From NCBI GenBank assembly GCA_036345935.2, contig JADWOT020000003.1, positions 12,374,524 to 12,438,523 of the forward strand: a DNA stretch of 64,000 nucleotides. Direction: 5' to 3'. Under the pieces are notes generated by a model, which saw only the letters and a list, made by a program, of their open reading frames with translations, was not told where the DNA came from and ran no database searches. The position numbers were made by a program, and so were the translations under genes. The stretch comes from Taenia hydatigena. Taxonomy: Eukaryota > Platyhelminthes > Cestoda > Cyclophyllidea > Taeniidae. Below are positions 10,828-24,352 of this stretch, piece after piece (within the stretch, counting starts at the first letter, position 1; the number at the start of each line of letters is the position of its first letter).

Positions 10828-13161
10828 GTACGTAGTTCAGCAGCTTTTCGATTTTGGTCATATTTCTGACTACATGAGTTTCGTTGGTCTTTCGTGGTAA
10901 GATTTCCGTACCAAGGGCGTGGATACTTACATGCCGCATTTACTACAATTTCTCTTAGTTTTCATTTGATTATAGTAATGGCTAAGATGATGAAAACCAA
11001 GGTTTGAGTGGGCAAACATCGTATGTGGAGGTTAAAACAATTATCCTAATGAGAATTGCACAAGTATGGAGCATGTGCTTCATTGCAAATCTAACTGCTT
11101 GAGTTTCCCCAGGCCGAGCACTACGTTAGCGTCATGGCACTCGGCTTGTACTGCGTGTGTGGTAACTGCTACAATGTTTTCGTAATGTTCAGCAGCTCAA
11201 CCGTTTTGTTTTACTTCCCATCAGAATGCCTTCTGTTATACTTGTAGTCTCGCACTCTTTCACCTCATAATCAATTTAGCTTACTTTCCTTTCTAAATAT
11301 TGCAGCATCGTTAAAGGAAGTGGTCAGCTTGCTTAGAGTTGATGCGTTGAAAACAAAATCATGCACTTCATAGGTGGGCGAAAGACCGGTTTTTGGGCTC
11401 ACAATAGTTCACCGACGATAGTACAATTTGCTTGAGACAGACACAAGCAGCAATGGGTTCTTCATCGAGGAAGACATTAGGGACCAGTAACCTAATATGC
11501 ACTAACGATTAATGGAAAACCGATTTGTCGATTCACTGGAAAAAAAATTGATGTTTGAATGCGAGGGATCAGGTGGTCATTTATGGAGAGCTGTCTGAAT
11601 AAATGCAGTTTGCCCTCCCACTGAAATTATAAAAGCTCTTGCACGTCATCCTGTTGCCCCATCCCAATCGGAACGATGGTGTATTAACACAAGTGGCGCA
11701 TGATTATGGTAGCTGCGCGTTGTTAAAAAGCAAGCTTATGAGACAATCACCTCATGCCACGCATCTGCTTTTCTCCCAAACCCAGTGTTCAAAGAAAGAT
11801 GTACAGTGCAGCTCTATCAAATGGGCGCATGTGATGAATGTGCAGAAGTCGGAATCCTTTAACAGGGCTCCAATCACGGCTCGTATTCGCGTCCGGGCTA
11901 ATTTAGTAGTTAACAACTATCTAACCACTACTAAAATTAACGAAATTAGAGGAGAAATGAGTTACATCAGGAGATGGTAACTTCAATTTCAACTATTAAG
12001 CGAAATCAAACTACCCATTTTCCCCACTTTCCATAAAGCCTTCAAATAACAAAAAGCCAAGGGGCATTAAAGAAAGCTGTATAGCTAATGCAATAAAGAA
12101 CCTCTACTGCTGCCAACAGGATCCTTTAAATCAAAGCAGAAGCATCCTCGCTGGCTAAAGCACACGACGAAAACAAAACAGGCGAATAACTAAATCTATC
12201 CTGCTTCTTATGGCTCTGGTGGTGCCGAAATTGCACAAATGCAAACAGAACACAGCCAGGTGAGTAAGGAGCCTAAGCTTAACACTTCGAAAATCTAGAT
12301 GGTCTTCACCAGCGTTACTAAATCACGTGCAAATCGTACAAACTCGAATCACAGCCAGCAAGCTTAACTAAAATTTTGTACTATAAAAAATTCCAGGGCT
12401 AAATAGCACGAATCGCATTAAAGCACACTTGTAGATTTCTTCTACGATTACGAAGTGATGCAGAATAATAATCCCGACTTTAAAGCAGACACGTAAGAAT
12501 TCATCAAACCAAAGGCTATGGAAAAGGCGAAACGCGGTGCAATAAATTGCGAAGACGAGATCAGTTGAATGGGACAATTTTATCTTCACGCTAATTAAAG
12601 AAAATAAAGTCTTGTCCATGTGCGTCAAAACCTAGAGTAAGTGAGCTTGAAGTCAACTCATACAAGGTAGCGCCTTTGGATTTAAGTGGTGTCGTTTAGA
12701 GGGACGCTTCTTGCCTCTGTGGTGATCACCTACTGATCAGGGGATATACAACACCGGTCTCCAGCTCCTTGAAGTAGATTCCCACTTCCCATGCAGTTGC
12801 GCTCACACTTCTCGAAATGCTAAAAACAAATTACTTCAACAAAGTCACAAATTCTATTTACAACCTGGCACGATGCATTATGGTAGTTCTACAGTCCTGG
12901 GAATAGTTGCTTAGAGAACGATTAGTAGCGCCGTAGAATAATCCTAGTAGATTACTGAGTTTACAGAAAAGCAGCATCTTGCGATGAAGAAGTAAAGCGA
13001 GAACTTTAGGCCTTAAAATGACGTCTTCAGCCATGTAGAAAACAAAAGCATGAGGCAAATGCATAGGCTGAAATCAAACGTCCTTTTTAATAATTAATAA
13101 GTAAAAACGTGAGAAGAGTTACATGACCCTCTAAAGAAATTGCGACCTGAAAAAGAGATAG
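10828..13161. other. no gene seen
   Basis: One 113-codon frame (11639-11980, plus) has no motif and no good splice sites. The remaining frames are short. Nothing is supported here. Confidence 0.4.
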
Positions 13162-14174
13162 TTAGCTATGCAAATGACAAGTTAATTGGAGTGCCGAGAC
13201 GTCGGCATCAAGACACTTGGGTATGTTACCATGAGCCACTTCACAGGAGAGAAAGTAATCTTGGCAGGCACTGAGTATGGGTACGGCCGTAAACAGAGGA
13301 TTCGCTCGCCACGTCAGAGAAGTAGACACCCTTGTCATAAGTTCAGTTCGTAGACCCCGCACTCTGCCAAACAAAAAGGGACGAAAGACGCACAAACAGG
13401 AACCTTTGCCTATTTGGATAGACGGAAGCAGGAAGAGAGTGCACACAGAATGACTAATCAGTTTTGCGACAAGAACCGTCTCGGAACATTACTTAGTCGT
13501 CCAGCGCCTTGAAACGCTCTACTCTATCTTTCTTCAAAAGCGACGAACGCATTTGAGTGCATTGTTAAAACTTTGTGATCCGACAAAGAGGCTGACGGAA
13601 CATTTAGAAAACAGTCGCCATTGAGGCTAGAATAGTAAATTGATGAAAAGTGGTCAACTAACAAACCTCGACTCATTTCTTCATTTTGTCATAGTGCTCA
13701 TCAAAAGGGGTGACGTTGGAGTCGCCAGTCCCCATTAGAAAGCAAACCATCTGACATTTGACACCTGGTTTTGTCATCTCCAGTCCAAAGGCTTCCAGAA
13801 TGAGCACATAAAAGCTTGTTGTGTCACCGATTAAACGACTCCTGTCGAGCCCTCTAATCATCATTTGTGAGGATAAATGATTGGAGAGATCGCTCGCAAC
13901 ACCACAAACCTCAATCTGCATCCATCGACTGTTTTAACTTTGATGTGGATTGTCCATTCTCCGGGGCTGAGAAATCGTCGTCTTGATCATCTGTCTGATT
14001 CTGTTTATCACCTCCAGGTGATGTATTAGGCTGTCCCTTTGCATCCGAGATAATTTCTTCGTCCACCTCTATCAAGGCTAGAAGAGTCGCCTCTTTGGCA
14101 TTGGTCGATAACGAAATTATAGAGCTTCGAATGCTGTAGGGTGTGAATGATGAGTCACCTGGTGGACTGTGCAA
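13162..14174 (-). pseudogene. poly(ADP-ribose) polymerase (PARP) remnant
   Basis: PARPs transfer ADP-ribose from NAD+ onto proteins, typically in the nucleus at DNA breaks. Reading down the minus strand, 13673-13921 ends DSNVTPFDEHYDKMKK. This matches the end of the PARP regulatory helical domain, where a D-x-x-Y-x-x-L-K-type motif leads into the catalytic domain. Further down, 13276-13341 encodes YDKGVYFSDVASESSVY, matching the G-K-G-I-Y-F-A-D-x-x-S-K-S-A-x-Y segment that binds NAD+. Then, in another frame, 13162-13280 encodes SCEVAHGN, matching the L-C-E-V-A-L-G-N strand. The frame change inside one domain, and the missing sequence between the two domains, mark a broken gene. An acidic segment (14174-13911) lies upstream and may be part of it. 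The NAD-binding histidine region was not found. Confidence 0.7.
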
Positions 14175-14283
14175 TTCTAGGCCGCTCAGAAACTTTCGTC
14201 AAGATCGTTGTGACTCACATGGCACATCGTAATGATGTTCCAGTCCATGACCCGATTGGAATTTCAGTTGATTTGAGAGGTAA

Positions 14284-15365
14284 GGTTAATTTCATCCTCA
14301 GGTGACGATGAAGAAACACTGATGTTTAAGTAACACCTCTTTTAGCATAGCAGCTATGGCATGCGTTTAAAAAGAAAGTTAAGTCTTGCTTTATTTTTGA
14401 ATCTAAGCCCCATAAGCGGGTGCATTAATTAGCCTCACCGTGTGAAGATTCACCGTACTGACCTCAATAAAGTTGCGATCATGAGGGTCGGTACTCAAAA
14501 CACTGGGAAATTAAAAATCACAGTAATAAAACTTAACCTCAATACTTTTTAAACTTTTGAAAGAAAAAGGAACCAAAGGTAAATTTCGATGGCTATCATG
14601 TAGCTTCTGCCAATGGCTAATCAATGCTTGCATAGGAAACATTATTAAAATAAGTTTAACAAACACAAATCAATTAAATCATTGTCTTTTTCGAAATGAA
14701 TTAGCTTGGGCTGTATATTACTTGTGAGTGGCTAAGGTGGAAACACATTAGTTGGTACGCGTTATTCAAGAGGAGGTATTCACTCAAGGTTTGAAACCAT
14801 GCTGGCCATTTGTGTTGACTGAAGGTTTTTTGAGTCAGCCGTTTACGACAGGCAAACACTTTAATAGACTGATTAGGCTAACTAATCTGATATTTTGTCC
14901 TCTTATGTTAGCGTGAATCCAAACTTCACTTTATTGTGTCGGCTTTGCTCTCAATTCGCTATGTTGCAAATAGCTGAAACATCAACTTTACTGCTTATTT
15001 ATGAGTAGAAAATTCGACCCGAATTTTAGCTATTGATTCTCTAATCCTATTTCGACACACATTGGTAACATGCTATACAAGATTGTCTACAACAGTCTTT
15101 ACGCCTAAAAGCAGTTATTTAAATGTGTTTTGTCAAAGTTTCGATGGTTACCTACCTGAAAGTGTTTTGTACAGATATGCAAAATGACACAATTCAGCAA
15201 TTTTCTCGTATTTCTCAACGAAACAAGGGATAGCTGGTGGTGAATTGCCATTGTTAATTATAGTGATACTAGGGCTGTCGTTTTTGTAGAATCGCTGTTA
15301 ATGAAGGCCACTTGGTGGACTAAGGAAAATATGAGTACTGATTCCGCAAACCGACCCCTGTACAG
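14284..15365. other. no gene seen
   Basis: AT-rich, with frequent stops in all frames and no recognised motif. Confidence 0.45.
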
Positions 15366-15814
15366 ATGCGTGAATATCTGTTTGGAATAATTTGGACAAC
15401 AGATCCTTGCGCAGTACTACTTCCTGCTAATTTTTTATATTTTGACAATAGGTTTAATCGAAATGCTTTTGTAAAGGACCGCTTGTACTCCTACTCTGAC
15501 TTGCCGCCATGTAGGGACGGTCAAGGAGTGTGGCTTTGTAGTTGGCAGTGCAATAAGCTGTGTCGACGTAATAAAACCAGTGGTTAAGCAAGGCAGATTT
15601 ATTTTATCTTACGAAACTTTGATATAGGTCATTATTGAACTTCACCCATATTTATCAATGTTCGTTACACTGGAGGTATTTTCCGCATCAATGAAGCCTT
15701 CGAACATTATATTCTTTGTTTAAAATCAGCGTGAGCATTAGCAGTAAAGACTGGATGGCACTGTACAACGAAATTTTTCGCATATCAGTCGACTCTGTTA
15801 TTTATTTCAAGTGG
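15366..15814 (+). pseudogene. possible cyclic-nucleotide phosphodiesterase fragment
   Basis: Exon-like block 15730-15814 has an acceptor (AAAATCAG) and a strong donor (GG/GTAAGT). It encodes SISSKDWMALYNEIFRIS, which resembles the N-L-S-K-D-D-W-x-x-L-R-N-L-V-I-E-M-V helix of class I cyclic-nucleotide phosphodiesterases (PDE1-like). The preceding block, starting at 15366 after CTGTACAG, contains LYFDNRFNRNAFV. That is roughly where the family has L-Y-N-D-x-S-V-L-E-N-H-H, but the diagnostic histidines are absent. The order of the two blocks fits a PDE. The match is short and degenerate, so the assignment is tentative. Confidence 0.35.
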
Positions 15815-16283
15815 GTAAGTCCGATTCAATGTAATTTTTTAGTGAAAAATCCACGTTGTATTTTTTGTGAATCCCCTATTTTTGTCGACAGGCTCTAGTC
15901 GTTAAGTGATGCGACTAAGCACGGCATCGACAAGGCTATTTGTTGCCTTTGGTGAAAAGCATGGCTTTAACCTCAGGGAATTAATATTATTCCTCTTTAT
16001 ATTTAGATTCACTAACGATTTTAGGGTTAATTAGGTCGCGCTACTTAATGCGCGGGAAGAGTTGTGATCTCCAACACATTCCGACTGATCGCACACCCGC
16101 AGTCTAGAAGCGTCTGATATGACACGATCTATCCCAGAACCTTTCTGGTAGGAGCGAAAATTGTTGGTCGCAAAGGATTACCATGTGGTGAGGATGATTG
16201 TAAAAGACGTCAAAAGGAAAGAAAGAAAGTGCTGGCTGTGTATGACTGTGTCCTCCTTGTGATTAAACTTTCATTCCTTTCAG

Positions 16284-16380
16284 AATTCGGTATCACAATA
16301 GGGACCATGCTGCGGACCATAGTGCCGAACTTATCGCCTGATCAGACCCTGGGAGGGGTAATTATGGAGGACGCGAATTG
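16284..16380 (+). pseudogene. possible phosphodiesterase metal-site fragment
   Basis: An excellent acceptor (CATTCCTTTCAG) is followed in one frame by RYHNRDHAADHSAEL and then a stop. The pattern Y-H-N-x-x-H-A-A-D is the first metal-binding segment of class I phosphodiesterases. In the enzyme this segment lies upstream of the helix seen at 15730, but here it comes after it, so the two pieces are rearranged or belong to different copies. A competing open frame over the same bases has no recognisable motif. Confidence 0.3.
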
Positions 16381-16699
16381 TAAGGAGCAAAGTGGGATGT
16401 GTTTCTTGAATGGAGTGCTTGCGGAAATTCGGCAGTGTGTATGATTCTATCCTAATGGCGGCACCAATGAAATGGCGAATGTGGTGCATTCAGCTGAATG
16501 AACGCTGCATTACTGATTGCAACGACATACTCGACTGGCTGTGTCGAGATGTAATTTGGAAGAGAATACAATCTTCTGAGTTTCAATTAACAGCAGAGCA
16601 GAGTGAAGCAGTAGAATTTCCAGACTGGTTCACATAATTGCTTTATAGCAGAACCAAAATTAATACAAGCATTCCCATACCAATTACACTGTCCTTTCT

Positions 16700-19600
16700 C
16701 TCGTTGAGCTACAGCTCTTTATGATGAGGACGGCGTGGTTTATCACATAAATTATAGCAGACAAAGAAGCCAGCTTGATATGAGTATTATGCCCTTATTT
16801 TATGAAAGTATTATTCACGAAATCGCCTGCAAAAATTTGGTGGCATAATTTTAAGGCAGTAAAGATTTACTGCCGTTGGTCAGGTGCGATGTCATCGTAA
16901 AATGCAGTTTAGTCGATTATTTTATGCTGTGTGCGTTACTTGTGATGATGGAGCATTGCACTGATTGTAGCGTTTTGAGACTTTCTGGAAGGTGAAAGAA
17001 AGCTTTGTGCTAGGGAAGAATATGTATTCAGTAAACAGGAAGCGATTGGAGCCGCTGGCATGGCCTGGAGTTTAGTTTACTCCAACAGGGCGATATGGCC
17101 ACCCAAGTGACCGGAACCGAAACCGGCAGTCAAAGAAACAAAGTACTATACCAATGCTTGTGCTTTTCAGCCTATATCTCCTCATTACCGGAGGTGGAAA
17201 AAGCATTTGTGTATGCGACACAGAGAGAACTAATGCGTCTTAGTTGCGTGCCTGCCAGTAATCTGGCTGCAATATAATATCTAAAAAACTCTTCTTTTGA
17301 TGACACATTGGGAGTGATCAATTCATTTGCGGAATATAGTAGAACCAGTAACACTGCTCACATTTTGGGGCATCGATGATTCCGCAGAGTCCATTAACAT
17401 GGCCACGCAAGAGTGTGGTTCAATGTGACTGTAGAGTACATACTTTAGTGTTCACGAAACTTGAGCTTATGCTCGCTTACCTAAGTAGTAATCGGAGGTA
17501 TTCATCAATGCATAGGACGAAGGAACTTGTTTTGGCCGGTAATTTGCTCCACTCGGTCTTGGCATAAACTCGGCGGCTCACTGGACCACTATTGAGCAAT
17601 GGTTAAAATTGATCTGACAAGACCTTCCGTTTTAATTCTGTGTTCATCTTGAGTCAGGATAGTCCTCTGCGTAATTGAAGCTTGTTTACACTGAAAATTA
17701 GCCAAGGTAGCCTTTTGTGCCAAGCTTGGTTCAAATTACTTTCTAAAATCACCAATGAATGTAGCAAGTCAATAAAGTGGGTGACTTGCGAAAATGTCTT
17801 AATGCGCGCGTTTATCTCGGTAGGCCGAATATAATTGTGCTCTTGGGCTATTGTACCCTATCGATTCCTGACTAAATGGTGGCCAAACCCAAAGGATGTA
17901 AAATGGGCTTACCTGTATTAAATGAGGCGTTTGTTGTGGTTTTTAGACTGCAAAAGTGTTTCGCTGAATTTTTGCTAGGACTTATAAAAACTGCAGTAGC
18001 CGTAAAATCCGCTTGAAATGACTCTAAAAATTAGACCCATTTCGTAATTGCACTAACTAGTTTTGAATAGAGGGAATAGAGATAGCTGTTTAATCCAATG
18101 TGTATTCTTATTCTCCTGATTTGCGGTTCTCCTGAGTGATGACTTTTTCTTGTTTTGGTACTAACCTTAACAACCGAAAAGTGGGTGGGATAGGTAGAAA
18201 TGCCGTTAGGGATGCGTGCATGATGGCGGCTCCGCTCAGAATAATTTGATGGCAGTAATTTGCCACCATGAAAGGGAGTTAGGGATGGAGAACAAATATG
18301 CCATAGAGAAACCCCGTCAACTCGTAATAAGTCAACGAAATTATTAAGAATTATAGGCAGCTAACCAAACCGAACCTCGGATGCATCGAAAATGCATTAC
18401 TGTATTTCAACTCCTCTTACCCTACTCCCTATTTACCTCCAAGCCACTTACATGGTGTTAAAATATGAGGCACACTTTGCAATAAGTATTTATTGTTAAC
18501 TTGCCAACAAAACAGCCATTAGCTGTCTTTGCCGACTTCTGGAAACTGTCCTTGGCTAATCTTTCTCAATTTCATGCACCCGCACATCAGACAAACGTAT
18601 GTTTTGAATCGAGGAATGCTATTTGCAAAAGCGGAATTGATAAACGGGACTTAGTTCATTTGGTGATACTCCAAAGTGTTCAATGCTGCACAAATAGACA
18701 GTAATCGGCTCTTGCGGGCGTTTTATTGGCAATTCAGACCAAAGTCAATTAGCCATCTAAGCTATACAAAAATCTTATATGAATATTGTGCTTAATAGTG
18801 GCAAATTTCACGTCACCTTTATACATGTTTGCACTTTAAAATACTTATCTTTTCCATGTCGTGATCACCAGTCGTTCTATCATTACGGGCAAACACCGAA
18901 TTTGTTCAAGAGCATTGACTCACGTCGACAACTCGGCCATCAGCTTCTTGATAGTCGAAAGTATCGAGCGTCAGAATAAATTTAAGTTTTGTATGGCTGC
19001 AAGAGAGCTCTAATGCGTAGTTTCGGGCATTAGACAAGATGAGTCATTTGGAAGGGTTCACTTTTGTGTGCCTTATTCAGCTTTCGTGGATCGACACGCA
19101 AAAGGAATGCTTCATATGCTGCTGTTGCATGTAACGTCATAGAGAGGAAATGAGAACAATGAAAGCGGAACATTTGAGTGCGAAGGGCTAAAGACAAGGT
19201 GCTACCTTGTGCTTTCCTCACATTGAGGGCTCTTTATTACTTACCAATATATGAAGAGTGCGACAATGGACGGCAAGCAGCAGACACCAGACGCTAGCAT
19301 GCCTTGATGTCTGGTACATGGCCGTACAGTAAAAGGACCTAAAGTGAAAAATGGTGCGTTTTAAATTTCCAGCCAGCAGCCATATAAACGATAAACAGGA
19401 TCGCAAACCGAAAATTAGCCTACGAATGCTAATTAAGTAGTGAAACCTGTAGTCTGAACGTAAATGTAAAGACTCACACGACTAGTTTCCAAAGTGAATA
19501 ATCAGTCCTGAATAGCTTCAAGGCACCTTCCTTCTGGGCTGATGAAGGCATTTTGCTTGAGTTCTTCATTTTTGTCCATTTATAGTCAGATATTTGAACA

Positions 19601-21162
19601 CACTGCAGAACCGAATTGATAATTTTAGCTCTCCATACTTAAAAATGGACTCAACATTCTTCACGGAAGCTTAAAAACAGAAGCTAAGAGACAGGTTATT
19701 TTGACCAATCGCACGATGCATCGTAAAATTAAAACCTAGGTAGGGAATAGCTAATTGAATCAACGAGTGAGTTAAACCCTACCCACGATCCATGCTAGGT
19801 GCCTGGGCGATAATCGTGGGTGAAATCATTAGATTTTTTAGTGATTGGTATAGGAAGAAACTCATTCTTAGCCCCGAGATCACTACTAGGTTGACTGAGC
19901 AAAGTCTGCCTCTCGTTCGCACTTCTTTGACGTTGACTTTCTTGATGGTCGAAAAGTCTCTCGTTGCGATATTAAAAGCAAGCGCTTGACGACATGCTGA
20001 TGACAAATTTAACTTAACCGAACTGTGTTCCATCGAATGCGAATAACAGGTCCATCAGCCTGCAATGACTCAAAACTTTACGCAGCCTTGGTGACTTCCT
20101 AGATTATGAGACCCACCTGCGACCCACACGCACTTTTCATAGCCATTATTAATGCTGCAGTCCTTGCCATTTCACCAGGATCAAGCTCACTCATTGACTA
20201 GGCTGTGGTCATTCTGCTACAAACTCATCTACGCAATGAAATACGCTTCTAACAAAGTGGGTTATTTGATAAACACATACTTTTTGTTCTTCTGTAGTAA
20301 CATGCCTAAAAATTAAACGCTGCCGCAGTTGTAGGGGACTTGGGAGCAAAGATCACCTCAACCCATCGAACAGTCTACGCAATGTGAAAGGACAAGCATA
20401 CGTAAAGCTTTAAGTGGACAGCCTGCGCTTTAGCGGCGGCCTTTTGGGCGTATTTACGCACCCTGGAAAACGGATTTGAATAATTTGAGTACATTTTGGG
20501 GTAGAATGCGATAATTTGGGAGCTCAGCGACTTATCCTTATTGACAACTGGAAGGCATAATGCAGAGATCTTGCTAAATGTCGAGTCATTAATGTTTATC
20601 GTTGCATCAAAGCTTCACAATATGCTTTCGAATGTTCTAGCACCTGTGATCAACGCAGGGAACTCAGGTTTATGATTTGGAGATGACTCGCTCGTTTAAA
20701 TTGCCAGGTAGATGCAATGTTCGGACACAGAGAGATTCGAGAGGTGTGTGGACATGACTCAGAGATTGAGCATCGGAACCACTTCCTGAAAGCGCTTTAG
20801 GACTTTGCATTGTGCAAACTCATGAAAGGTAGCTTAGGATCCACTTGTTGACTTGCTATTTGGAATCACTTCTGGTGCCTAAATAGCAATGCACGAGACT
20901 CGTTTTGGCATCCGTGATGATGGCCAGCATTCGCATTAGCACTGCTTGGAATGCTCACCTCCTTTCAAACTTGTGCGCAGCTCTTCAACCGAAAATTACG
21001 CACTTGGGCTCTGAATTATCTTCTCTGCTCTGTTTAGATTGCAAAATGAATGCCAAATACTTGGGTTTACCACCTGGTTTTTTCCATCCTTTTATCATAA
21101 ATGATGCGCACATTGAGTTCCTATAGCCATATCCAAGCATCTTTAGCTTACATTGTGTTTAG
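16700..21162. other. no convincing gene
   Basis: Scattered short frames only: 17095-17277 (plus, ATG to TAA, 60 codons), 18501-18704 (plus), 19779-20033 (minus) and 20905-21126 (plus). None carries a motif, signal peptide or paired splice sites that would support it. Confidence 0.35.
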
Positions 21163-21303
21163 CTGCCCAAACGTGACCCTGAATTGTCATTTTTTGAGAA
21201 AAACAATTTTGTCCGCCGAATAGTGCTGAAGATCGACGAAGTGCTCGTTGCGGAGGAAAGCTGTGTGGATTCGGTAGCACTTGGTCCAGACATCAGCGCA
21301 TAA
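21163..21303 (+). CDS. candidate terminal exon, 46 residues
   Basis: The acceptor TTGTGTTTAG opens a frame that runs to TAA. The product is charged (LPKRDPELSFFEKNNFVRR) with amphipathic character and looks more protein-like than its surroundings. The frame at 20905-21126 may hold the preceding exon, but no donor was fixed. Family unknown. Confidence 0.3.
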   Translation: MPKRDPELSFFEKNNFVRRIVLKIDEVLVAEESCVDSVALGPDISA

Positions 21304-24300
21304 AACATCGCCACTAATTCACAATGTGTCTTCTACGAAATTTGAGAAGAATCTAGCAATGGAATGGTGCTAAAACATGCACTATACCGTTCTTGGCCTC
21401 GTGCCATGTTGACATGTTGTTATCCATTCGTTTATTAACTCCGACATACTTATGCAATGGTGGCAGCATCGTTGAGGCATATTATTCATTTCATATTTTG
21501 CCCTGCACCTCCCAGATCTCTAGTTATGCATGTTTTTGCTTGCAAGGGTTTTATTATGCTTGGCTGATTCCTTGCGCAAGTGCTTCCAAGACGGTTTGCT
21601 AAAGAAAGTATACCCCAATTAAGAAATGCTAACCAAATATGTAGTTGCGCTTTACTCGGTCCGCATATGATTCCATCATATCTAATAATCCAATGAACTG
21701 ATGACTACTGCAGGCAGTTTCATTGACTTGGCATATTTTGTGGTATTAAATGTGTTTCGTTCCGCGCAGAGCAACCTCATCAATCGAGTAAAACTGTGAT
21801 ATAACGTTGCTTTAAGAGTTCATGAAGCCAGTGGATATTGGATTACCGCCTTCATCAATTTCGTTTGACCATGTTAAGACATGATGCGAATTGACTGCGT
21901 ATTACCAGCAAAACAACGACAAGTTTTTAAATGTGGTGTCTTCTAGTTTTATGCCGCACCATTGTATAAACCAGTGTCTGGTTTGCATTTTGCAGTGGAA
22001 GTACGCTTCCTTCATACGGTGACCTTAGAAGCACCTGCACGAGGGATTGTGCACGCAAACTAAAAGCCCCACTATTACACATCCATTTTAAACTAATTGT
22101 ACAGTTCTCCTATTTTTCAACTATTTCCTGATCATAATTAAGCTGGTCAATGGATTTTATCTTAACTTTACTGGATTCGACTCGAGTAGTTTCTAGTTCT
22201 CTGAATTCTCAAATGCATACGAATAGGAGCTTAAATTGTTTAGTCCTCATTTTCGCAACTAATACCAAGGTTTGCATGCTAGTAACCGAGTAAGAAAGGG
22301 TATCTGCTGTTTGTAATTTTAGTTCATTTCCGAACGGCGCTTTGTTCTTTTAAGAATTTTACCCGTTCTTAAGTTCTATGCCAAAGCTTTTATTTCTTGG
22401 GAGGACAAATATTTATAAGAGTAACTATACAGAGAGGTGGAGTCCCTCTTGTCATGAAAGCTTGCGAAAAAGGCAGGGATATTTCCGCCTACAGACTCTT
22501 GATAGGACATTAGTGTTCTCGCACTTCGCGCTTGCCTCATACTCACAAAGCTAAATGGGTCAATTCGTTTTCGCAGATGGTAATCTGTGTACTTAAGGCA
22601 CTTAAATAAGTTTTCCAAATCATTGGGTAGAGATATAGAACTTTTCTTATTCGTGCGAGGGATTCTGTCTCCGCAGCAAAGATTTTAGTTCCTTTTTGGC
22701 AGTGCGTTGTCTTTTACCTCACTTTCCTTCTCAAATTTTTAAGTCAATAAATTTCCTTATGATTTGGGACATTTGACGACGGAAAATTCCAGCTTTTATC
22801 TAGCTAGTCTGTACACCGTTTATTTGCACGCTTTTTCTCACACGTTCTGCCAGGTTAAATACACAGAAACCCTTCCGATGTTACAGTCTGCGACTGCGTT
22901 TATCTTAGGTTCAGTGGATGCTCCACGCTAGAGACAGTTCTAAGAAATGGTACGCTCTTTATCAGCTCTTTACTACTTTCTTTAGTTAATGACTAAGAAA
23001 CATTTGATTTGTCATTAATGAACTTAAATCTTGGCTTTATATGTTTGTGCAACACTTCATTTAAGATTTTTGTTTTTGGCACTTAGAAATAGTGATTTTG
23101 TGAAATAGGACGTATTTGCCGTACAGTTATATAAGTAGAAGACGAATTGTTTCCATGCGTTGTAAATACTTGTAGGTTGCAGTCTTATTCTCCTAATTAC
23201 AAGTACAGAGCTTTGGAGTTCCCCAACTTAACATTGTTGAAGAAAATGTTCATTGAGAGTCCTATTATACTTAAAGAACTTATTTGCTGCTTATTGATAC
23301 ATGTCAAGCTGTGCCGTGTTTCAAAGTAACCGTGCGGTAGGTTTGTAAGCATTGGTAATTGGTTTACTGTCAAATATTGGCAAATGAATTATATTTGTTT
23401 GGAAAAGCCGAAGACACTAGGCGTTACTTCCTGGCAATCAAAAACGGCTGGACCTTCTACTAATTTGTTGCATCCTTTGTTAAATCTATTTTACTTTTTG
23501 CTTTCGTGTTATTTTAGGAAAGGCGAAGAGTTAGTGATTTGTATAGGAAGAGAATTTAGTTTTCGATGTCCCTAAAGACAGCATTTAGGTAGAGAATTAT
23601 GTATGATTTCGTTTATTGAATATATGTAGCAATTTTGGCTCAAAATTTAGATTGCACACTTAACTAAAGCTTTTTATAACTAGAGCAGAAGCAGAGAATG
23701 AGCTGTTTATGTGTCTTTCAGAGCGTATCAGGGGGGGGGGGACATACTGGCGCAAGAATGTAATAAAAAGGAATTCAGATTTACAAATACGATAGTTGAG
23801 CGCATATACAACTACAGCGAAGCCTACACACTTGCTGACTGCAACCACCCATTCATTGTATGAGGACTGATGAAACTAAATCTAAGCTGTTGTGTTGAAC
23901 AATATGATTTAAGGCGTTTTTCAGACCAGATAAAGTAGCTTTGATCGTCACCACCTGTCCAACTCTTCCACAAACGCACCACCATATCAAATAGAACGCA
24001 AAAGCAACCATCACTGTTGGTGATGACCTAATGAGTTGGGAAATCGATTTGAATGGCTTTGCATTTGTAGTTGGGGAACAATGGACCAGGATTTTTTGAT
24101 GAAGATGAGGCTGCCGGTTATTGTGAATTAATGTTTCCCGGTTCCGTGACTTTCTCTGCCCGATTTTTCTTTTAGTTTTATGCAGACATTTTATCTATCT
24201 TAGTCAAAGGAGAGAAGCTGTCGTGGTACCTACCGTGAGGGCAGTAGTTAAACCTGCAATCATTTGGGATGAATTGTGCTGTGCCTGCCTTCCCCATCGA

Positions 24301-24352
24301 AATGCTTGAGCGCATACTCTTTCCCCTCTCCCTTTCTTATTCACAAATCTAG
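21304..24352. other. no convincing gene
   Basis: A minus-strand frame at 22376-22618 (80 codons, ATG to stop) looks moderately protein-like but has no motif. The plus strand offers only short frames at 21393, 23147 and 23384. The sequence is AT-rich. Confidence 0.35.
23731..23741 (+). repeat. G homopolymer, 11 bases
   Basis: Eleven consecutive guanines in AT-rich surroundings. This is the longest G run noticed in the window and a likely site of length variation or assembly error. Confidence 0.9.
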
